Positions 9,316-17,400 of a stretch of 64,000 bases of DNA are shown here, one piece after another. This DNA is from Natrinema amylolyticus_A (GTDB lineage Archaea; Halobacteriota; Halobacteria; Halobacteriales; Natrialbaceae), in the NCBI RefSeq assembly GCF_042678045.1, contig NZ_JBHUDI010000001.1, forward strand, positions 124,001-188,000, written 5' to 3'. Every line of letters starts with the position of its first letter. Within the stretch, counting starts at the first letter, position 1. Under the pieces are notes generated by a model, which did not search any database, was not told where the DNA came from, and worked only from the letters and a program-made list of their open reading frames with translations. Made by a program: the position numbers and the translations under genes.

Positions 9316-10443
9316 ATGGACCGCGACGCGTACCTCGAGCGCCTCGGTGCGACGACCGACGAGTCGGCCGATCTCTTCGAGCACTTCGAGCAGCGGTCGT
9401 TCGACGGTCGAACGTATCACGTCCTCTCGGACGCACGCCACGGCCTCGAGCGCGGGACCGTCATCGTCGAGGACGCCGATGCCATTATCAGGGGGTATCC
9501 GAGCATCCCACGGCTGCTCGTGCTCGAGCCGGGGGTCCAATCGTTCTTCGAGGATCGCGAGACCGTCGTCGTCGAGGAGAAACTCGACGGGTTCAACGTC
9601 CGGATCGCGGACGTCGGCGAGCCGCTTGCGTTTACCAGAAGCGGCTACATCTGTCCGTACACGACCGCGCGGGCGCGGAAACTGCTGTCGCTCGAGGCCT
9701 TCTTCGACGAGCATCCGGAGAAGACCCTCTGTGCCGAGCTCGTCGGGCCGGAGACACCCTACACGACCACCGACTACGAGGGGATCGACACCCACGACTT
9801 CCGTGTCTTTGGCGTTCGCGACCGCGAGACGGGCGAGCCGCTTCCCGTGGCCGATCGTCGTGCGATCTGTGAGATGTACGACTTCAACCAGCCGCGGCTG
9901 TTCGGACGGGCACCGCCGGAATCCGCCGCCGAGACCGTTCGCGACGCCATCGATGAACTCGACGCGGCGAGTCGGGAGGGCGTCGTGATGAAATCGGAAC
10001 CCGGTGATGCGATGGTCAAGTATACGACCGAAGCCCAGCACCACGACGAACTCGCCTACGCGTTCTCGCTGCCGTTCGACCACGGCCGGGATTTCGTCTT
10101 CTCGCGGCTCATCCGGGAGGCGTTTCAGGCCGCCGAGTTCGACGAAGACGAGGATCGACTCCAGGAGCGCGCACACGACCTCGGTGAATCGATCCTTCGA
10201 CCGATGGTCGAAGCCATCCAGGACGTCGACGACGGCGAGACGATCGGCCACCGACACACGGTCAGGGGCGACGCTGAATCGATCGACGCACTCTTCGACC
10301 ACCTGCACGACCAGTCGATGACGATTGATGTCGAGGCCGACCGTCGCGAAGACGGCGAGCGCGTCGTCGAGTTCGTCAAGGTGGCCGAATCCAGCCGGGA
10401 CCGCATCAAACACTACCTCGAGGGGGGCACGCGAGACGAGTGA
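9316..10443 (+). CDS. ATP-dependent archaeal RNA ligase (Pab1020 type)
   Basis: 375 residues. Covalent nucleotidyltransferase that joins RNA 5'-phosphate and 3'-OH ends, or circularises RNA, through enzyme-AMP and RNA-adenylate intermediates. The nucleophile Lys89 is in the motif EEKLDGFNVRI; downstream lie AELVGPETPY (motif III region), SREGVVMK (motif IV) and AMVKYTT (motif V). A helical C-terminal domain follows, as in the homodimeric Pab1020/MTH1221 family. I use the ATG at 9316; an ATG four bases earlier is out of frame. The stop codon is the first triplet of a dispersed repeat (10441-10513). The PIN-domain partner is divergent upstream. Confidence 0.9.
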   Translation: MDRDAYLERLGATTDESADLFEHFEQRSFDGRTYHVLSDARHGLERGTVIVEDADAIIRGYPSIPRLLVLEPGVQSFFEDRETVVVEEKLDGFNVRIADVGEPLAFTRSGYICPYTTARARKLLSLEAFFDEHPEKTLCAELVGPETPYTTTDYEGIDTHDFRVFGVRDRETGEPLPVADRRAICEMYDFNQPRLFGRAPPESAAETVRDAIDELDAASREGVVMKSEPGDAMVKYTTEAQHHDELAYAFSLPFDHGRDFVFSRLIREAFQAAEFDEDEDRLQERAHDLGESILRPMVEAIQDVDDGETIGHRHTVRGDAESIDALFDHLHDQSMTIDVEADRREDGERVVEFVKVAESSRDRIKHYLEGGTRDE

Positions 10444-10513
10444 GACGGTTTGGTGTACCGGTTTACCGGTACAACCGCAGGGCGGTCGCGGTTGCACCGG
10501 TACTGACGTACAG
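10441..10513 (+). repeat. Stop-anchored dispersed repeat, copy F
   Basis: Begins with the TGA stop codon of the RNA ligase (TGAGACGGTTTG) and ends with a diverged CTGACGTACAG. It aligns along its length with copies A-E, including the GGTCGCGG block in the second half. Two overlapping hairpins are visible: GTACCGG-TTTA-CCGGTAC (10455-10472), and 14-base arms with one mismatch at 10465-10478 and 10488-10501. They share bases and cannot form together. Confidence 0.7.
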
Positions 10514-10598
10514 TAGGCCGTATGGCGCTGGGTCACATCACCGCTCGCGCTCGAGCGCGAACGAACCCTTTAGGCACCGGCCGCCGGTACGGACGTGT

Positions 10599-10865
10599 AT
10601 GCCCGTTCCCAAATCCGAGTTCGAGAACCTCCCGCCGTGTGACTTCTACACGCCGGCGGAGCTGCTCGAAGACGACCAGATGTACACCGTCTACGAGATC
10701 GCACGACTGCTGCAGGGTCTCGAGCCCGATGCCGATATCGACCGCGAGACCGAGGACATCCTGCTCGACTGGGCGATCCCGTGGATCATGACCAACGCCG
10801 ACGACCTCGTGGTCGCCGAGCCCCGCGACGAGGACGAACCCGGCTACTACGGCCTGAAAGAATGA
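10599..10865 (+). CDS. Small conserved haloarchaeal protein (possibly DUF5827)
   Basis: 88-residue acidic protein starting MPVPKSEFENLPPCDFY, with a compact helical-looking core (TPAELLEDDQMYTVYEIARL). It has no membrane segment. I believe this matches a haloarchaeal family of unknown function (DUF5827), but the family number is from memory. A TATA-like ccctttagg (10567-10575) lies about 29 bases before the ATG. Its stop overlaps the next gene's start (ATGA), so it is translationally coupled to the P-loop ATPase. Confidence 0.75.
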   Translation: MPVPKSEFENLPPCDFYTPAELLEDDQMYTVYEIARLLQGLEPDADIDRETEDILLDWAIPWIMTNADDLVVAEPRDEDEPGYYGLKE

Positions 10866-11692
10866 TCCTCCTCGTGGTCGGTGCCGACCGCGTCGACGCC
10901 GGCAAGACGACGTTTTCGGCCGGCCTGCTCGAGCGCACCGGCGCGGTCGGCTACAAACCCCGCGCCGGCAACGACTTCTGGTTCGACCACGACGACTGTC
11001 GACGCGCCCTCGCCGATGGGCGACTCTACGGTAAAGACGCGGCGCGGCTCTCGGCGGCCGACGGCCGCGACCGACCGCCCGAACGGCTCAACCCCGTCCA
11101 TCGGCTCTGGCAGCCTAGCCCCGGCGGCGGCAGCGGCCTCCTCGGCCGAAACGACCGCGAGTTCGTCGTCGACCGGATCGGCCGTGATCCCGGGGATGCG
11201 CTGTTCGTCCGCAACGCGACCGTCGAGATCCCGGATTCAGTCGCTGACGCGCTCCCCCTTTCAGACGCCGTTCCCGTCGAAACCGTCGCGGAGTTCAACG
11301 ACCTCGCCGAGCGGGAGTACGTCCCGGCGTTCGACCGCCTGGCGACCGAGATCGAGGACGCCGATGTCGCCGTCGTCGAGTCCTACAGCGACATCGCACT
11401 GCCGCTGTCGTCGCTCGATCCGGCGCAGGTCGCCGCCGTCGCTGCCGTCGAGCCCGGCCGCGTCCGCGTCTACGACGGCGACCGCTACTGTCGAGCCTGC
11501 GAGATCGCCAGCTCGAGCCCCAGGGACGGGGCCATCGAGAAGCGCGTCCCTGACGTCCTCGACTATCTCGAGCCGCTCGCGCGCGTTCGACTGCCTCCTC
11601 TTGGCAAGGCAGACCGGGACGATCCCGCGCGGATCGCTCGCGCGTACGCGGACGCGTACGATTCACTTCTCGACGCCGCTGGACGGGTCTGA
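10862..11692 (+). CDS. Predicted P-loop ATPase, BioD/dethiobiotin-synthase-like fold
   Basis: 276 residues starting MILLVVGADRVDAGKTTFSAGL, a deviant Walker A (GADRVDAGKTT) of the SIMIBI/BioD type. A later VAVVESYSDIALP segment resembles the second nucleotide-binding strand of this fold. True dethiobiotin synthetase is shorter (about 220 residues) and shows TDTDVGKT, so I do not call it bioD. It overlaps the small gene upstream by four bases. Function unknown; a ligase or cofactor-related ATPase is a guess. Confidence 0.7.
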   Translation: MILLVVGADRVDAGKTTFSAGLLERTGAVGYKPRAGNDFWFDHDDCRRALADGRLYGKDAARLSAADGRDRPPERLNPVHRLWQPSPGGGSGLLGRNDREFVVDRIGRDPGDALFVRNATVEIPDSVADALPLSDAVPVETVAEFNDLAEREYVPAFDRLATEIEDADVAVVESYSDIALPLSSLDPAQVAAVAAVEPGRVRVYDGDRYCRACEIASSSPRDGAIEKRVPDVLDYLEPLARVRLPPLGKADRDDPARIARAYADAYDSLLDAAGRV

Positions 11693-11699
11693 CGCTCGC

Positions 11700-12278
11700 T
11701 TACGCCTGGCAAGCCATCTGCGCCGAGAGTTCGACGTGCCCGTAGGGCTCGCTCGTCACGCTCGGTCCGTGGCCCGTGTGCATCTCTTCGAGGTCAGGAT
11801 CGATCCACTCGAGCACGCGGTCGATGCTCTCGATTAGCGTCGGCCGATCGCCTTCCTCGAGATCGGTACGGCCGAAACTTCCGTTCTGGAAGATCAAATC
11901 GCCCGCGAACAGCACGCTCGCGTCGTCCGAGTAAAAGCAGAGGTGGTCGTTTTTGTGCCCGGGCGTGTGGAGCGCAACGTAGTCGTGATCTCCCAGCTGA
12001 ACCGTCTCCTCGTCCGCGATCGCGTGGTCGACGCCGTCGACCGCGGTGTCGTACCCCCAGGCGTCGACATCGAAGGCGTCTTTGACTGCCTCGAGGTTCC
12101 CGACGTGGTCGCGGTGCGTGTGGGTCAGGATAACGGCCTCGAGGTCGTCGACGCGCTCGGAAACGGCCGCGACGACGTCGAAGTTCGCGCCCGTATCGAC
12201 GAGGACGGATCGCTCGCCGGTCACGAGAAAGACATTGCTGGTAAACGCCTGCACACCCTGTGCGAGATTCGAGATCAT
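11700..12278 (-). CDS. MBL-fold metallo-hydrolase
   Basis: 192-residue metallo-beta-lactamase-fold hydrolase with the HTHRDH metal motif, the second-shell histidine in LHTPGHKNDH, the Asp of LFAGDLIF and a late GHGPSV histidine, so the di-metal site is complete. Such short glyoxalase-II-like proteins cleave thioesters or other esters; the substrate is unknown. I choose MISNLAQGVQ at 12278 because homologues commonly begin there and the upstream extension is basic. It converges with the P-loop ATPase gene, leaving 7 bases between stops. Confidence 0.85.
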   Translation of the reverse strand: MISNLAQGVQAFTSNVFLVTGERSVLVDTGANFDVVAAVSERVDDLEAVILTHTHRDHVGNLEAVKDAFDVDAWGYDTAVDGVDHAIADEETVQLGDHDYVALHTPGHKNDHLCFYSDDASVLFAGDLIFQNGSFGRTDLEEGDRPTLIESIDRVLEWIDPDLEEMHTGHGPSVTSEPYGHVELSAQMACQA

Positions 12279-12455
12279 GAGCCCTGCTACACAGTCGATC
12301 GATTTGTGGGTGTCGACACAGGTCAAGCGTGACGGGAACCGCCGCAACCGAGCGAGACGGTACTCGTCGCACGTGTACAGCCACTATCGGCCGTTTCTGC
12401 CATCCGTCTCGCTATTCACAAGCATTTTTAGCTCCGACACGTAGTGGGTAGACGA

Positions 12456-13667
12456 ATGAACCGGCCGGGCACCGTCGGATTCGTCGTTCTCATCGTCTTG
12501 ACGCTCGTTGCCGGGGTCAGCGGACCGATCGCGGTGGCCGACACCGGGCATGCCGCTCCGCCGGCCGCGGAGACACAACCCACGGCGATAGCCACCCCGC
12601 CGGATGAGAGCCAGTTCGCCATCCAGGAGCGACAGAGTTTCGACAACACGACGTTCGAGATCGTCGTTCACGAAAACGGCAGCGCGACGTGGACGTTCCG
12701 ATACAAACAGCGGTTCGCAAACGAAGACAACGCGACTGCTGCCAGGGAGAACTTCAACGAGTGGCGCACGGAGTTCGAAACCAACGAGACGGATCTCTAC
12801 GAAGAATTCACCGACCAGTCGGAGCGAATGGTCGAATCCGGACAGCAGGAGACCGGTCGGGAGATGGAAGCGACGAACTTCCGCCGCACCACACGGATCG
12901 AAGATCAGTTCACGGCGACGGGTGTCGTCGAAATGTCGTTCACGTGGGAAAACTTTGCACTCGTCGACGGCGACCGAATCGTCGTCGGCGACGTCTTCGA
13001 AAACCTCCCGCTCGGCCCCACCCAGACGATCGTGATCGAGGCCGGCGGCGATCTCACGTTCCAATCGATCGAGCCCTCCGATGGACAGTACGCCGGCAGT
13101 TCGCTCGAGGACGCAGCGTCCGTTTGGTGGGATGGTCCGCGAGAGTTCATCGACGGCCGCCCCCGGGCAGTGTTCGACCGCCCCGGAAGTGAGGATACAG
13201 GATTGATCACGACGATCGGCGGCATCGGTCCCGGCTGGTATCTCCTCGGAGCCCTCTTCGGGCTCGGCCTCGCCGCCGCAGCCGTGATCTGGTATCGACG
13301 GTATGGACCCGGGGCCGGGGCCGGTGAGCCAACCGACAGAGACTCCTCCGTCGAAGCCGAATCGCCACAGCCCGCGCCAGCCCCAGTCGACGCGGCTGAC
13401 AAGTCCGCCGCAGACGCTGACTCGGTCACCGACGAGGAACTCCTGACGGACGAAGACCGCGTCGTCAAACTCATCCGCGAGAACGGCGGCCGGATGAAAC
13501 AGGTCAACATCGTCGAGGAAACCGGCTGGTCGAAATCCAAGGTCAGCATGCTGCTCTCGGATATGGAAGACGACGGCACCATCAGCAAACTCCGCGTCGG
13601 CCGCGAAAACATCATTAGTCTCGAGGGCTTCGAGCCCGAGGCCACGAAATCGCCGTTCGAAGAGTGA
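12456..13667 (+). CDS. Membrane-anchored winged-helix regulator
   Basis: 403 residues: an N-terminal signal or anchor (residues 5-28), an extracellular domain of about 215 residues with sequons (NTT, NGS, NAT, NET), one transmembrane helix (near 255-275, WYLLGALFGLGLAAAAVIWY), an acidic/proline linker, and a C-terminal cytoplasmic winged helix (about 325-403; MKQVNIVEETGWSKSKVSML). This haloarchaeal architecture suggests a one-component sensor carrying an outside signal to DNA. The TATA-like gcattttta (12422-12430) is about 30 bases before the ATG at 12456; a GTG four codons earlier is less likely. Targets are unknown. Confidence 0.75.
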   Translation: MNRPGTVGFVVLIVLTLVAGVSGPIAVADTGHAAPPAAETQPTAIATPPDESQFAIQERQSFDNTTFEIVVHENGSATWTFRYKQRFANEDNATAARENFNEWRTEFETNETDLYEEFTDQSERMVESGQQETGREMEATNFRRTTRIEDQFTATGVVEMSFTWENFALVDGDRIVVGDVFENLPLGPTQTIVIEAGGDLTFQSIEPSDGQYAGSSLEDAASVWWDGPREFIDGRPRAVFDRPGSEDTGLITTIGGIGPGWYLLGALFGLGLAAAAVIWYRRYGPGAGAGEPTDRDSSVEAESPQPAPAPVDAADKSAADADSVTDEELLTDEDRVVKLIRENGGRMKQVNIVEETGWSKSKVSMLLSDMEDDGTISKLRVGRENIISLEGFEPEATKSPFEE

Positions 13668-13721
13668 GAACTGACAGTCACTCTCGTGCGACTATTTCCC
13701 ACTCCGCTATCGAAACGGAAT

Positions 13722-13730
13722 CCTTAAACA
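13722..13730 (+). promoter_or_regulatory. TATA box of tRNA-Glu
   Basis: CCTTAAACA lies about 40 bases before the first base of the tRNA, allowing a 5' leader to be removed by RNase P. Confidence 0.45.
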
Positions 13731-13765
13731 TAACACCGCTCTACGATTGAGTGAAGACGAAGCCC

Positions 13766-13840
13766 GCTCCGATGGTGTAGTCCGGCCAATCATATTGCCC
13801 TCTCACGGCAATGACCAGGGTTCGAATCCCTGTCGGAGCA
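13766..13840 (+). tRNA. tRNA-Glu (anticodon CTC)
   Basis: Cloverleaf found by eye. Acceptor arms GCTCCGA (13766-13772) and TCGGAGC (13833-13839) pair perfectly with discriminator A; anticodon stem TTGCC/GGCAA encloses loop CTCTCAC with anticodon CTC, reading GAG; T arm CAGGG-TTCGAAT-CCCTG. There is no intron and no encoded CCA. A TTTT run follows at once. It marks the left edge of a gene-poor accessory region, but I found no second copy of its 3' end that would prove integration. Confidence 0.95.
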
Positions 13841-13911
13841 TTTTCCCACTTTCAGACCTTCTACCGGAAGGTTTCGCTCCCCGAAAACCGGTTAAGTTAC
13901 GTCGGTGAGCA

Positions 13912-14373
13912 TCAAACTCGTCTCAAGTGTGGCCGCTCAGGTCTCGCTATTTTGTTGTAGATCGTTCGATCAATAATCCTCAAATAGATAGATCTCCCTG
14001 AAATCTGAATCGGCAACTCACAGGTACCGCAGTCCGTGATCGCCGCATCGCGGGTGACAGAGACGACGCCAACGCCGGCTGCTGTGCCGACGAGGGTCGC
14101 TGCCGTTTCCTGCGTGGCGGCGAGCGCCAGCGCCGCAGCGCCGAGCGCGAACACGAGAACTGGGAGAGCCGCTCGCCCCGGCGACCACGGAAGTCGGTCG
14201 CACGCGCCCAAGACGAAACCGCCGCCGAGCAGACTGACAAGGACGACGCCAGCGACGACAAGCGGGAAGGAGAGACCCGTCGCGGCGGTGGTCGCGCCGT
14301 GGGCGGTCGCTGGCGTCGACGGGAGGGCGACACCGAGTGCGGCAGCGGCCGCGCGTCGGGCGATCGAACTCAT
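13912..14373 (-). CDS. Small membrane protein of the SBP56 operon, probably 3'-truncated
   Basis: 153 residues. N-terminal signal-like segment (residues 1-25), two or three hydrophobic helices (about 32-52, 65-85, 85-110), then a hydrophilic basic tail from about residue 112 that does not resemble haloarchaeal coding sequence and sits in A/T-richer DNA beside the tRNA. The start overlaps the ferredoxin stop (ATGA), so it is the third gene of the SBP56 operon. It could be a membrane partner (electron transfer or transport) in thiol oxidation. The odd tail suggests that the original 3' end was lost. Confidence 0.6.
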   Translation of the reverse strand: MSSIARRAAAAALGVALPSTPATAHGATTAATGLSFPLVVAGVVLVSLLGGGFVLGACDRLPWSPGRAALPVLVFALGAAALALAATQETAATLVGTAAGVGVVSVTRDAAITDCGTCELPIQISGRSIYLRIIDRTIYNKIARPERPHLRRV

Positions 14374-14687
14374 TTCCACGGATTCGGCACGAGGTCGGCC
14401 TGCATCTCCGCACCCACCTCGATCCGACAGTCGGAGCGTGGTTCGGCCACACAGAGCAGAACGTAACCGTCCTGGCGGTGTTTGGGTTTCAACCCCCGCG
14501 GCCGTTTGACGTGGACGAGGTCTCCCTCCAGCAGGCGTCCAGTGCAGGTGGCGCAAGCACCGTACAGACAGCCGTAGGGGACGCCGAGGCCTGCACGCTC
14601 AGTAGCGTCGATGACCGTCTCGGCCTCCCGGACCTCGACGGTGGCCTCCCGGCCGTCGCGCCACTCCAGAGTGACTGTGTGGGGCAT
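14370..14687 (-). CDS. 2Fe-2S ferredoxin (plant/halobacterial type)
   Basis: 105-residue ferredoxin with the plant-type cluster motif: CLYGACATC (C-x4-C-x2-C) and a fourth Cys in YVLLCVAEP. It is smaller than the 129-residue haloarchaeal housekeeping ferredoxin and lacks its N-terminal acidic insertion, so it is probably a dedicated electron carrier. It sits between SBP56 (6-base gap) and a membrane protein gene (4-base overlap), so it may accept or donate electrons for methanethiol oxidation. The ATG at 14687 is used; an upstream TTG is unlikely. Confidence 0.88.
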   Translation of the reverse strand: MPHTVTLEWRDGREATVEVREAETVIDATERAGLGVPYGCLYGACATCTGRLLEGDLVHVKRPRGLKPKHRQDGYVLLCVAEPRSDCRIEVGAEMQADLVPNPWK

Positions 14688-14693
14688 CGGCAA

Positions 14694-16097
14694 CTACTGC
14701 CAGACGTCGCTGGTACAGTCGCCACCGGGCCAGCGAATCTCGTGGGCGCGGGCCGGGCCGCCGGGGGCGTCTCCGAAGTCGACGACGAACTCCTCGTCGA
14801 GTTCCATCCGCCCCTCCTCGGGGTACACGTCTGCTTTCATCATCAGCGACCCCTGTTCCCCGATTTCTGGGTAGAACTGGTTGTCCCACGAGGAGAACAG
14901 GGAGGTGGTCCAGTAGAGCCGTCGGCCGTCCCGGGAGAGTTGGAGCATCTGGGGCGCGCCGCGGACGTCGTGGCCGCCGACGGACCGGCGCTCGGCGAAG
15001 TTGCCCCCGACCCAGCACTGGTCGACCAATCGCGGGTTCCCCGTGTCGCTGATGTCGTACATCCGCACGTCGCCATGGAGCCAGTTCGAAAAGAACATGT
15101 ATTGGTCGTCGAGCGATAGGAGGATGTCCGTCACCAGTCCCGGCACGGGCATGTCCCAGTCGGGATGTTCGCGGTCCTCAACGTCGATGACCTTTTCCCA
15201 CTCCCAGCGGCCGTCCTCCGCCTCCCAGAATCGGAGGATGTTTGAAGAGAGCGCGGCGCCCACGTAGCCCTCAGTCTCCTCGGGGTTGTGGGGCATCCGG
15301 ATCTCAAGCGGGATGAGCCCCTCCTCGCCGAAGGTCAGCGTCTGCTGGTGTTCTTTTGTCTCCCAGTCCCAGACGTGGATGCTGTCGCCGTACTTACCGT
15401 CTTCGACGTCGTCCAAGTCGAAGCCCGGGTAGTAGGTTTCCGGCGCCGCCCACTCCGTCGACAGCATCACGCCGTGACGGGGCTGATACCAGTAGTCGTA
15501 GTTCATCTCCATGTCGCCGCGGTCGATCTCCCAGTGGCCGTCGATGGAGAAGTCGTCCTGGTCGAGCTGGAGGAACCCGCCCGGGAGTTCGCCGTCGGCG
15601 TTCCCGAGCATACTGATGACGATTTTTCCCTCGGGAACGCAGTGGACCGTGTGCGGCGCCGAGAGGTCGTGCTTGAACACCTCCTCCGGTTCGATGACCT
15701 TCTCGATTGCCGGGCTGCGCGGGTCAGAGGCGTCGATGATGTGGATGCGCGAGGAGCGCTGGCCGGGGACGATCAGATGGTCCCGGACCAGCCCCTCGGC
15801 GTGGCAGGAAGAGGAACAGGTATTCCAGCCGAAGTGGTGGAGTTCGTCGCCCTTATTCGGCATCTCGACCGTGTCGATCAGTTCGCTGTACGTCTCGGAA
15901 TCCGGGTCGACATCGACGACGCCGACGAAGTCGGGTTCGTCCACGTCCATGCCGACCCGGAGCCCCATGACAAAGGCAGTCTTCTCGTGTTCCGACTCGG
16001 TGCGCATCGCCGCTGGCGTCGGATACCCCGGCCCCTCTACCTCGTGATGTTCGTGCCCATGTGCGTCGGTCGACTGATTGGGTTCGTCGGTGCTCAT
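14694..16097 (-). CDS. Selenium-binding protein SBP56 family / methanethiol oxidase
   Basis: 467 residues. SBP56-family beta-propeller enzymes oxidise methanethiol to formaldehyde, H2O2 and H2S, probably with copper. Family signatures are visible: HHFGWNTCSSSCH, LIVPGQRSSRIH, KHDLSAPHTVHCVPEGKI, the YQPRHGVMLSTEWAAP region, SNWLHGDVRMYDISD and the C-terminal GGDCTSDVW. The many conserved His residues fit metal binding. There is no obvious secretion signal, but the N-terminus is His-rich (HGHEHHE). The ATG at 16097 follows a TATA element (attatttatg, minus strand, about 16124-16133) at the right spacing. First gene of an operon with a ferredoxin and a membrane protein, divergent from a regulator. 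Confidence 0.88.
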   Translation of the reverse strand: MSTDEPNQSTDAHGHEHHEVEGPGYPTPAAMRTESEHEKTAFVMGLRVGMDVDEPDFVGVVDVDPDSETYSELIDTVEMPNKGDELHHFGWNTCSSSCHAEGLVRDHLIVPGQRSSRIHIIDASDPRSPAIEKVIEPEEVFKHDLSAPHTVHCVPEGKIVISMLGNADGELPGGFLQLDQDDFSIDGHWEIDRGDMEMNYDYWYQPRHGVMLSTEWAAPETYYPGFDLDDVEDGKYGDSIHVWDWETKEHQQTLTFGEEGLIPLEIRMPHNPEETEGYVGAALSSNILRFWEAEDGRWEWEKVIDVEDREHPDWDMPVPGLVTDILLSLDDQYMFFSNWLHGDVRMYDISDTGNPRLVDQCWVGGNFAERRSVGGHDVRGAPQMLQLSRDGRRLYWTTSLFSSWDNQFYPEIGEQGSLMMKADVYPEEGRMELDEEFVVDFGDAPGGPARAHEIRWPGGDCTSDVWQ

Positions 16098-16241
16098 GGT
16101 ATGTGCCAACATGGCCAATACCCACATAAATAATAATTAGGTTGTCGAAGGACAATCCACACCTGTGGAAATCCTTTTGCGCTCGTCAGCGGAGTTCGAT
16201 GGTGTGTTGTCGAGTCCCTATGACGAACCGGAGGATGCGTG

Positions 16242-16973
16242 ATGCGCGAATTCACGTTCAGCATCGACTACGAGGCCGGCATCGATCCAATGATGGATGT
16301 GTTCATCGACCATCCGTCGCTCGTCGCACGGGGATTACACGGTTGTGTGAACGACGAAGGCTTCTGGCGCATCGAGCGTCTCAGCGGGCCGACGGCGGCG
16401 CTCGACGCTGCCGAACGGCTCCACCTCGACGAGGACGCACGAACGGAGTCGGTGACCGAGACGGACTGTCTCACCACGGGACACCACGAGATCCTGGAGC
16501 GATCCGACGAGGAGCGGGTGTTCTACACATACGTCGAGAGAATCAGCGGCGGCAAATCAATCCAGATGCTCGCCGGTCGGTATCTCCCGCGAGGGTCGCT
16601 TCTCTGTTCCCGCCGGCTGAAGGGCCGGCACAAGTGGCGCATCCTGATGCGGTCGGACGAGAATATCGGCCTGCTCTACGACGCCCTCAGCGCGAACTTG
16701 CGGTCCGAACTCTCCTTCCACATGGGTCACCTCCGCGACGCCGACCGATGGGGACACGACTCGCTCGGGAGGGTCTCGCTCGACCCCGACCAGCGGACGG
16801 CGTTACGCGCGGCCGCCCGCCACGGGTACTACCGGGCGCCGAGCGAGATCACGCTCGACGAACTGGCGTCGAAACTGGACATGCCACGGTCGACGCTCTC
16901 GTACCGACTGCGACGCGCCGAAGAACAGCTCGTCATGGAGTACTTGAACGGCGTGTCATCTACCCACGAGTAA
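16242..16973 (+). CDS. Bacterio-opsin-activator-type HTH_10 regulator
   Basis: 243 residues. The N-terminal half is a putative ligand-sensing domain of the haloarchaeal HTH_10 regulators; the C-terminal 55 residues carry the helix-turn-helix (LDPDQRTALRAAARHGYY and LDELASKLDMPRSTLSYRLRRAE). It is divergent from the SBP56 operon with a 144-base gap containing the SBP56 TATA box, so it is probably the local regulator of methanethiol oxidation. The reading frame opens GTG-ATG; I use the ATG at 16242. Confidence 0.85.
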   Translation: MREFTFSIDYEAGIDPMMDVFIDHPSLVARGLHGCVNDEGFWRIERLSGPTAALDAAERLHLDEDARTESVTETDCLTTGHHEILERSDEERVFYTYVERISGGKSIQMLAGRYLPRGSLLCSRRLKGRHKWRILMRSDENIGLLYDALSANLRSELSFHMGHLRDADRWGHDSLGRVSLDPDQRTALRAAARHGYYRAPSEITLDELASKLDMPRSTLSYRLRRAEEQLVMEYLNGVSSTHE

Positions 16974-17400
16974 TTGCTCGAAAGCCCCATTTCGGAGATT
17001 AACACTTCCAATTCCCGGTCGAAGGGTCTCGTTCGAGTCGGCTATCACATGAGGGGCAGCATCACACTACTGTCTCAGAACTATCGGATGAAAATCCTCA
17101 CAGAGGGATGACATAATCGATCGTGCACCATCTATCGTGGCGAAAGATTCTGGCAGCCGTCTCGTCATCGCCCCACGTGAAACGAGGAGTCGACTCGAAC
17201 GGATAGAACCGACTGAACACTTCAGACGATCCAGGAAGTATCGTGATCACCGTGTGAGTGCCCTTTTATGACACGCTGCAGGAATGTATCACTCGAGGCG
17301 ATTGTTAACCGTTCTATCTGCTGGGAAGCTATAAACAGTCGTTCGTGAACAGGTTTCTCCTGTAACGCGCGAGCGACCGCGATGAATCCAGACCAACCCT
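16974..17400. other. 427-base intergenic stretch without a gene
   Basis: I find no credible coding frame or RNA gene here. A TATA-like gctataaacag (17328-17338) lies about 65 bases before the next gene and could drive it with a leader. Base composition is less GC-rich than in neighbouring genes. Confidence 0.5.
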
